Source: Planctomycetaceae bacterium
GTDB taxonomy: Bacteria; Planctomycetota; Planctomycetia; Pirellulales; UBA1268
Reading direction: 5' to 3'
Assembly (NCBI GenBank): GCA_005791575.1
Contig: SXWA01000094.1
Span: forward strand, 1-46,929
DNA length: 46,929 bases
Numbering within the stretch: the first letter of the stretch is position 1; each line of letters starts with the position of its first letter. Shown piece after piece: positions 28,626 to 34,497 of the stretch. The notes beneath the pieces are model-generated. The model ran no database searches. It was not told the DNA's origin and saw nothing but the letters and a program-made list of their open reading frames with translations. A program made the position numbers and the translations under genes.

Positions 28626-28793
28626 ATGTCGGTGATCCGAGTGGGTAGCAACGCAAAGTATTCAGAGGGTTGGGCGTCGGTCTTCGGAAAGGGGGGTGGC
28701 GCGAAGAAAAAGGTCGCCAAGAAAGCAGCCGCGAAGGCGAAGGCTGCCGGCGGCAAGAAGGCGGGCCGCAAGGCCGGTGCCAAGAAGAAGTGA
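28626..28793 (+). CDS. Small lysine-rich basic protein (planctomycete type)
   Basis: A 55-residue protein: MSVIRVGSNAKYSEGWASVFG is followed by a tail made almost entirely of Lys, Ala and Gly. The N-terminal block resembles a small basic protein seen across planctomycetes, with a histone H1-like tail suggesting nucleic acid binding. That function is inferred from charge only. The ATG at 28626 is preceded by GTGGAGA, a reasonable ribosome binding site. A longer frame from 28461 overlaps the upstream gene and was rejected. Confidence 0.82.
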   Translation: MSVIRVGSNAKYSEGWASVFGKGGGAKKKVAKKAAAKAKAAGGKKAGRKAGAKKK

Positions 28794-28833
28794 CCGTCGC
28801 CACCGCGGGTCGCAGCGGCCGGTGATCGACTGG

Positions 28834-28878
28834 CCCCGTCCAACCCAGCCCCGTCCAACCCAGCCCCGGCCAACCCAG
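28834..28878. repeat. 15-bp intergenic tandem repeat (three copies)
   Basis: CCCCGTCCAACCCAG occurs at 28834-28848 and 28849-28863, and with one change at 28864-28878. The array lies between the small basic protein gene and the proC stop codon. It shares no sequence with the other 15-bp arrays but has the same unit length. Confidence 0.9.
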
Positions 28879-28898
28879 CCCGAGCGGACCCGGCCAGA

Positions 28899-29723
28899 TC
28901 AACCCGGGCCGCGTCCCATTTCCTCGGCCCGGTTCGCCGCGGCCACGACCGCGTCGATGAGCGCTCCCCGTGTGGCGCGCTGCTCGAGGACCGCCAACCC
29001 GGCGATGGTGGTGCCACCGGGGCTCGCCACGCGGTCGCGGACCGCGGCAGGATGATCGCCGGTCTGCTCGATGAGCATGCCGGTCCCGGCGACCGTGCGC
29101 ACCGCCAAAGCCAGCGCGAGCGCCCGCGGCAGCCCCGCTTTCACGCCGCCGTCGGCCAGCGCCTCGACCACGAGCGCCACGAAGCCCGGTCCCGACCCCG
29201 ACAGGCCGGTGACGGCGTCGAGCAGATGCTCATCGACCGGGTGCACGCTTCCCACGGTCGCCAGGAGTGCCTGGGCACGCTCGAGGGCGGAATCGGGCAC
29301 TCCGGGGCCGCGGCTGATCGCCGCCACCCCCTGCCCCACGAGGCACGGTGTGTTGGGCATGACGCGGATCACGCGCTCGGTTCCCAGCCAGTGTGCCAGG
29401 GTCGCGATCGGGATCCCCGCCACGATCGACACCACGGTGGCATCGGCGGCAAGAGAGCCGGCACACGCCCGGCAGGCATCGGCTGCCTGCTGCGGCTTCA
29501 CGGCAAGGAACACGATCCCGGCCCGCTCGACCGCCGCGGCGGTGGTGGTGGCGAAGCGCACTCCGGGCACGCGGCTCGCCAGGCGCTCGCAGGCCGACGG
29601 GGCCGGATCGTAGACGACGATGTCGGCAGGGGCGACGAGGCCCGCCCTGCAGAAACCCTCCGTCAGGGCCAGCGCCATCTGCCCACCGCCCACCATGGCG
29701 ATCGAGCGCGCGGGAGCGTTCAT
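28899..29723 (-). CDS. proC: Pyrroline-5-carboxylate reductase
   Basis: Last step of proline synthesis, reducing pyrroline-5-carboxylate with NAD(P)H. The 274-residue protein has the N-terminal Rossmann motif VGGGQM (11-16), VKPQQ, RVMPNTP and a C-terminal signature region with LSGSGPGFV and SPGGTT. ATG at 29723 overlaps the stop of the upstream beta-propeller gene by four bases (ATGA), so the two are translationally coupled. An in-frame extension to 29795 was rejected. Confidence 0.95.
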   Translation of the reverse strand: MNAPARSIAMVGGGQMALALTEGFCRAGLVAPADIVVYDPAPSACERLASRVPGVRFATTTAAAVERAGIVFLAVKPQQAADACRACAGSLAADATVVSIVAGIPIATLAHWLGTERVIRVMPNTPCLVGQGVAAISRGPGVPDSALERAQALLATVGSVHPVDEHLLDAVTGLSGSGPGFVALVVEALADGGVKAGLPRALALALAVRTVAGTGMLIEQTGDHPAAVRDRVASPGGTTIAGLAVLEQRATRGALIDAVVAAANRAEEMGRGPG

Positions 29724-30988
29724 GGCCGCGCTCCCTGAGCCCCGACCGCCGGCAAGTCGCGCTCGATGGCGGCGCTGTCGGGGCGTGCCACCCACAATTG
29801 GCTCGCGCTCGGGCGGCCGGGAGGGCTGCCGGGCGCGGGTTCATCGCGGCTGGCGGTCCACATCAGCAGGAGACCGTCGGGGGAAAACACCGGCAGGACA
29901 TCGGCTCCTTCATGGTCGGTGAGCCGCAGCGGCGGCCCGGTGCGGAACGGGGCGTCGGCCCTTCCCCCATTGCCGCTAGCCCCATTGCCGCTAGCCCCAT
30001 TGCCCCCGGCCTCGTAGCGGGCGATCCAGAGATCGTAGTTCGGGCGCCGGTTCGGGTCGGAGTGGTCGGCACCGGTCCAGATGAGCCACGGCTTCGTGGG
30101 ATGCCAATACGGCGCCCAGTGCACGCCGTTGCCGGAGGTCACCGCCACGTCGCCCGAGCCGTCGGCCCGCATGACGTGGATCTGGAGCATGTCCTTCTCC
30201 AGCCGATCGGTGCGGTAGCAGATCCACCTGCCGTCGGGGGAGAAGAAGGGCCCGCCGTCGTAGCCCGGGGCGTCGGTGAGCTGGCGGACGTTCTTGCCGT
30301 CGGCATCCATCAGATAGACGTCGGGGTCGCCGTCACGGTCGCTGACGAAGACGATCGTGCGGCCATCGGGCGACGTGGAGCACTCGGCGTCGTACCCGGG
30401 GGAATCGGTCAGGCGCACGAGGCCGGTGCCGTCGGCGGCGACCGTGAAGATCTCCGACCAGGGATCGAAGTCCCACTGGTAACGCCGGCGCCGGCCGGTC
30501 TTGGCGTCTTCCTCCGCCTGCTGTCGGGCGGCCGCTTCGGTCGCATCGATCGCCGGATCGAGGTGGCTCGATGCGAACAGCAACCGCTTGCCGTCGGGAA
30601 AGAACCAACTGCAGGTGGTGCGGCCGCGGCCGGTGCTCACGCGCAGCGGCGCGGTCGGGCGGAGGGCGGTGTCGGCGAAGGGTTGGACGTAGATCTGATA
30701 AAAGGGATAGCCGGTGGGCACCCCCTGGTAGCAGATCGAGCGCATGTCGGGGGCAAAGTAGCCCTCCCCTGCCTTCGTGAGGCCGTCGGTCACCCGCTCG
30801 GGCGCGGAGAAATACCGGCCTTCGAGCATGGATCGTTCGGCCGCGGGTCCCGCTGACACCCCAGCCCAGAGGCTGCCCGTCACGGCCGCTCCCGCGAGCA
30901 CGAGTCCCAGACGGGAGCGGATTGCGTCGACCCCGCGCGAGACCGCGGCGGGCGCGTGCCCGGGGCTCTGGTTGTCGGATTTGTTCAT
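29720..30988 (-). CDS. Secreted TolB-like beta-propeller (PD40) protein
   Basis: A 422-residue protein with an N-terminal hydrophobic stretch (about 27-48) that looks like a signal peptide or anchor. PD40/WD40-like repeats follow: SWFFPDGKRLLFAS, TSPDGRTIVFVSDRDG, FFSPDGRWICYRTD and FSPDGLLLMWTAS, each with the PDG turn. These propellers resemble the TolB C-terminal domain and act as interaction platforms; no enzymatic motif is visible. A (GNGAS)-type insert encoded by a 15-bp tandem repeat sits in one loop (29966-30005). The coupling to proC by a four-base overlap is unusual for a secreted protein. Confidence 0.8.
   Translation of the reverse strand: MNKSDNQSPGHAPAAVSRGVDAIRSRLGLVLAGAAVTGSLWAGVSAGPAAERSMLEGRYFSAPERVTDGLTKAGEGYFAPDMRSICYQGVPTGYPFYQIYVQPFADTALRPTAPLRVSTGRGRTTCSWFFPDGKRLLFASSHLDPAIDATEAAARQQAEEDAKTGRRRRYQWDFDPWSEIFTVAADGTGLVRLTDSPGYDAECSTSPDGRTIVFVSDRDGDPDVYLMDADGKNVRQLTDAPGYDGGPFFSPDGRWICYRTDRLEKDMLQIHVMRADGSGDVAVTSGNGVHWAPYWHPTKPWLIWTGADHSDPNRRPNYDLWIARYEAGGNGASGNGASGNGGRADAPFRTGPPLRLTDHEGADVLPVFSPDGLLLMWTASRDEPAPGSPPGRPSASQLWVARPDSAAIERDLPAVGAQGARP
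29966..30005. repeat. 15-bp in-frame tandem repeat in the beta-propeller gene
   Basis: CCCATTGCCGCTAGC occurs at 29966-29980 and 29981-29995 with a partial third copy to 30005. On the coding strand it adds Gly-Asn-Gly-Ala-Ser units to a loop without breaking the frame. Confidence 0.9.
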
Positions 30989-31064
30989 GGAGCGGAGTAT
31001 ACCGCAGCAGACGAGGCGACCCTGGCGGGTCGACCGGGCACCGGAGCCAGGGAGCAGGCAGCCG

Positions 31065-31607
31065 ATGAAGATCTACACGAAGACGGGTGACGCGGGGGAG
31101 ACGGGCCTGTTCGGCGGTCCCCGGGTTCGCAAGGACCATGCGCGGATCGAGGCGTTCGGCACCGTCGACGAACTCAACAGCCATCTGGGGTTGGTCCGCA
31201 CCCTCGCCGCTGCCACCGACTTCGATCCGCTGCTCCGCCGGATCCAGGGAGAGCTCTTCGATCTCGGGGCCCAGCTCGCCACGCCGGATGCGGCCGCCGA
31301 ACGGATCGGCCCGCAGCACGTGGCGGCGCTGGAACGGGAGATCGATCGTCACGAGGAGCGGCTGCCGCCTCTTTCGTCGTTCATCCTCCCCACGGGCACC
31401 CCCCTGGCGGCGACCATCCACGTCGCCCGCACGGTCTGCCGGCGGGCCGAGCGCCGGGTGGTGAAACTCGCCGCCCAGCCCGGCACGGCGATCCCCGCCA
31501 ATGCCATCGAATACCTCAATCGCCTCGGTGACCTGCTGTTCGTCCTGGCGCGGTTCGCCAACCAGGCCGCCGGTGTGGCGGACGATCCCTGGCATCCCGC
31601 CGGGTGA
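31065..31607 (+). CDS. Cob(I)yrinic acid a,c-diamide/cobalamin adenosyltransferase (PduO type)
   Basis: A 180-residue ATP:cob(I)alamin adenosyltransferase that makes adenosylcobalamin. The N terminus IYTKTGDAGETGLFGG is the ATP-binding signature of the PduO/MMAB family. FGTVDELNSHLG, the C-terminal RTVCRRAERR helix and YLNRLGDLLFVLAR complete the set. ATG at 31065 fits the family start. It is divergent from the beta-propeller gene and closely followed by glnD in the same direction. Confidence 0.94.
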   Translation: MKIYTKTGDAGETGLFGGPRVRKDHARIEAFGTVDELNSHLGLVRTLAAATDFDPLLRRIQGELFDLGAQLATPDAAAERIGPQHVAALEREIDRHEERLPPLSSFILPTGTPLAATIHVARTVCRRAERRVVKLAAQPGTAIPANAIEYLNRLGDLLFVLARFANQAAGVADDPWHPAG

Positions 31608-31662
31608 GACCCCCGCTTCAGGCCCCGCACTCCCCAGCCGGCTTTTTCGTGGGTGGCACGAC

Positions 31663-34461
31663 GTGAACGGCTCACCCGACGGTCGATCGGCCGAACCGCC
31701 CCCCGCGGTGCCTCCCGGCTTCCACGACGGGGTGGTGCGGGCCGCCGCCGCGGTCCGCGCGCTGCGGCAGCAGACGGCCGACCAACGAGCCGCCGGCAGC
31801 CCCGGAGTGCCGACGGCCGGTCTGGCTGCCGAGCGCCTCGATGAAATCGTCCGCGGCGTCTGGGAGGCGATCCTCGCCGAGTCGCCGCCGGAGGTCGGCC
31901 GTCAGGCGACGCTCGTGGCGCTCGGCGGCTATGGGCGCGGGGAGATCGCGCCGTTTTCCGACGTCGATCTCCTCCTGCTCCACGATGCCGCCGCCGGGCC
32001 GCCGGTCACGGCGGCGACGCGCCGGCTCGTGCAGGACCTGTTCGACGCCGGTCTCCAGGTGGGGCAGAGCGTCCGCACCGTGACCCAGGCACGGCGGATG
32101 GCGGCCGGCGACGCCACGATCTTCACCGCCGCCGTCGATGCCCGGCTGCTCGCCGGACGGGAGGATCGGCTCGCCGCGCTCGCCGACGGGTTGTCGGCCC
32201 TCGCGCGCCGGTCGCGGCGCCGCATCGGGCGGATGCTCCTCGCCTCGCGGGGGAAGGAGCGCGACACGTTCGGCCACACGGTGTCGCTCCTCGAGCCCAA
32301 CGTGAAGCGCTCCCCCGGCGGGCTCCGTGACGTGCAGATGGTCGGATGGCTCGGGTTCGTGCTCCACGGCACCACCAGCCTCGACGACCTGGTGGGGCTG
32401 GCGGCTCTCTCCCGGCGCGATGCTGCGACCCTGCGCGACGCGGCCGAGTTCCTCATCGGGGTACGCATCGATCTCCACCTCGCCGCGGGGCGGGCGGCCG
32501 ACGACCTCACGCGCGACGAGCAGGCCCGGCTCGCCACGGCACGCGGCATCGAGCGCCGCGGCGGCGAGCTCGGCGTGGAGCGCTTCATGCGCGATTACTT
32601 CCGCCACACCCGCGGAGTGGCCCGCATCGTCGAGGCGCTCGCGGCCCGGGTCGATCGACCGGGTTCCGCCGCGCGGGCGGTGAAGGGGGTGCTCGGGCAC
32701 CGCGTCGATCGGATCTACCGTGTCGGCCCGCTCGACGTCGGGCTCACGGCCGAGGGGCTGGCGGCCGCCGGCCAACCGGCGGTGGTCTGCCGTCTGGTGG
32801 AATTGGCGACCGTCTACCACCTGCCGATCGAACCGCAGACCTGGGACAGGGTGCGGACCGAGGCGGGCCCAGCGCCGATGGCGCCAGGTGAAACAGCGCC
32901 AGGTGAAACAGCGCCAGGTGAAACAGCGCCAGGTGAAACAGCGCCGGACGACACAGCGACGGCGCCGCTCGACGAGGAGACACGGCGGCGGTTCCTCGCC
33001 CTGTTCGACGCCCCGGCGGGGCTCGCGACGGCGCTGCGGCGCCTCCACGATGTCGGTCTGCTCGAACGGATCGTGCCGGCCTTCGCCCACGCCCGCGACC
33101 TGCTCCAGTTCAACAACTACCACAAGTACACCGTCGACGAGCATTGCATCCGCGCCGTCGAGGAGGTGGTGCGCCTCGGCGGGGAACCGGGCTGGCTGGG
33201 CAGTGCCTGGCGCGGCACGCGCCGGCTGCGGCCGCTGCTCCTCGCCCTCCTGATCCATGACCTCGGCAAGGGGTTCATCGAGGACCACAGCGAGGTCGGC
33301 GGCAGGATCGCCCTCGCCACCGCGCGGCGCCTCGGGCTGGCAGACGAGGAGGCGCGCCTCGTCGAGTTCCTCGTCCTCCGTCACCTGGCGATGGCCCAGC
33401 TCGCCTTCCGCCGCGATGCCGGCGACCCGAGCATCGTCGTCGCCTTCGCCCGGGACGTCGGCTCCCCCGAGGTGCTGCGGATGCTCTCCCTCCTCACCGC
33501 CGCCGACGTCGCCGCCGTCGGGCCTGGCACCTGGACGCACTGGAAGGCCGATCTGCTCGGCGACCTCTACCAGCGCACGCTTGCCCACCTCGACGGCGAG
33601 GGGCCGAGCCTCGGGGCGGAACGGCACCGGCGCGAACTCGATGCCTTGCTCGCGGCGGGTGACCACCCCGCCGACGTGCGGCGGCTGGCCCGTGACCTGC
33701 CCCTCTCCTATCTCGGCGACACGACGGCACCGCGGATCCTCCGCGAGCTCAACCAGCTCGTGCGCTTGCCGGCGCAGGGGGTGCACGTCCATCAGGAGTG
33801 GGACGCCGGCACGAGGACCCTCGTGATCACGGTGGCGACGCGCGAAGATGCGGCGCCCGGCATCTTCCACCGCCTCACCGGCGGGCTCACGAGCCAGCGT
33901 CTCGAGATCCTCGCCGCCGAGATCCACACCCTCGCCGGGGGCCTCGTCATCGACCGCTTCGTCGTCCACGATCCCGACCATCTGGGGCCCGACCATCTGG
34001 GGCCCGACCATCTGGGGCCCGATCATGCGGGGCCCGATCATGCCCGGCCAGACGCCGCCGGTGAGCCCCCGGGCGACCGCCTCGCCGACATCGCCGCCGC
34101 GCTCCGCCAGGCGGTGCGGGCCGACACTGCCCCGGCCTTCGCGCGCGTCTGGAATCCGTTCGCCCCGCGGCCGGCGGCGGGCTTGCCGGTGCGCGTGGTG
34201 ATCGACGCCGCCAGTTCCGCCGAATCGACGATCGTCGAGGTCTTCGCGCACGACCGTCCGGGGCTGCTCTACGCCATCGCGAGGGCGTTGTTCGAGGCCG
34301 GCGTGTCGGTGCGGTCGGCGAAGATCGGCACGGTCCTCGATCAGGTGGTCGACGCCTTCCATGTCGTCGAGGCCGACGGCACGAAGCCGACCGACCCCGC
34401 CCGCCTCGAGGCGGTGCGCCGCGCGGTGGAGCAGGCGGCGCGCCCCGTCGACCGGCCCTGA
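31663..34461 (+). CDS. glnD: [Protein-PII] uridylyltransferase/uridylyl-removing enzyme GlnD
   Basis: Nitrogen sensor that uridylylates and deuridylylates PII in response to glutamine. With GTG at 31663 the protein has 932 residues. The nucleotidyltransferase motif GGYGRGEIAPFSDVD (88-102) supplies the metal-binding Asp pair. The HD domain shows His493 in VDEHC and the HD pair near 531 in LIHDLGKG. Two C-terminal ACT domains follow, the second beginning near VFAHDRPGLLYAIARAL. Two 15-bp tandem repeats insert five-residue units: APGET near 406-430, and DHLGP near 772-796, inside the first ACT region. The start is uncertain, since no ATG fits. GlnB and glutamine synthetase are not in the window. 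Confidence 0.94.
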   Translation: MNGSPDGRSAEPPPAVPPGFHDGVVRAAAAVRALRQQTADQRAAGSPGVPTAGLAAERLDEIVRGVWEAILAESPPEVGRQATLVALGGYGRGEIAPFSDVDLLLLHDAAAGPPVTAATRRLVQDLFDAGLQVGQSVRTVTQARRMAAGDATIFTAAVDARLLAGREDRLAALADGLSALARRSRRRIGRMLLASRGKERDTFGHTVSLLEPNVKRSPGGLRDVQMVGWLGFVLHGTTSLDDLVGLAALSRRDAATLRDAAEFLIGVRIDLHLAAGRAADDLTRDEQARLATARGIERRGGELGVERFMRDYFRHTRGVARIVEALAARVDRPGSAARAVKGVLGHRVDRIYRVGPLDVGLTAEGLAAAGQPAVVCRLVELATVYHLPIEPQTWDRVRTEAGPAPMAPGETAPGETAPGETAPGETAPDDTATAPLDEETRRRFLALFDAPAGLATALRRLHDVGLLERIVPAFAHARDLLQFNNYHKYTVDEHCIRAVEEVVRLGGEPGWLGSAWRGTRRLRPLLLALLIHDLGKGFIEDHSEVGGRIALATARRLGLADEEARLVEFLVLRHLAMAQLAFRRDAGDPSIVVAFARDVGSPEVLRMLSLLTAADVAAVGPGTWTHWKADLLGDLYQRTLAHLDGEGPSLGAERHRRELDALLAAGDHPADVRRLARDLPLSYLGDTTAPRILRELNQLVRLPAQGVHVHQEWDAGTRTLVITVATREDAAPGIFHRLTGGLTSQRLEILAAEIHTLAGGLVIDRFVVHDPDHLGPDHLGPDHLGPDHAGPDHARPDAAGEPPGDRLADIAAALRQAVRADTAPAFARVWNPFAPRPAAGLPVRVVIDAASSAESTIVEVFAHDRPGLLYAIARALFEAGVSVRSAKIGTVLDQVVDAFHVVEADGTKPTDPARLEAVRRAVEQAARPVDRP
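32881..32955 (+). repeat. 15-bp in-frame tandem repeat in glnD (APGET)
   Basis: GCGCCAGGTGAAACA is present in four exact copies (32881-32940) plus a fifth diverged copy ending at 32955. It encodes APGET repeated in a linker between the nucleotidyltransferase and HD regions. Confidence 0.95.
33976..34050 (+). repeat. 15-bp in-frame tandem repeat in glnD (DHLGP)
   Basis: GACCATCTGGGGCCC is present in three exact copies (33976-34020) and two diverged copies (34021-34050). It encodes DHLGP/DHAGP/DHARP units in the first ACT region, probably a surface loop. Confidence 0.95.
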
Positions 34462-34497
34462 ACGCCGGCCCGGAACCACGCCGCCCGGGGCCGCTGC

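Noticed and set aside
28461-28793. A 110-residue version of the small basic protein
   Set aside because: The extra N-terminal 55 residues overlap the preceding gene and lack conservation; the internal ATG at 28626 has a ribosome binding site.
31672-34479. A 935-codon minus-strand frame antisense to glnD
   Set aside because: No recognisable motif and low-complexity composition; glnD on the plus strand has all catalytic motifs.
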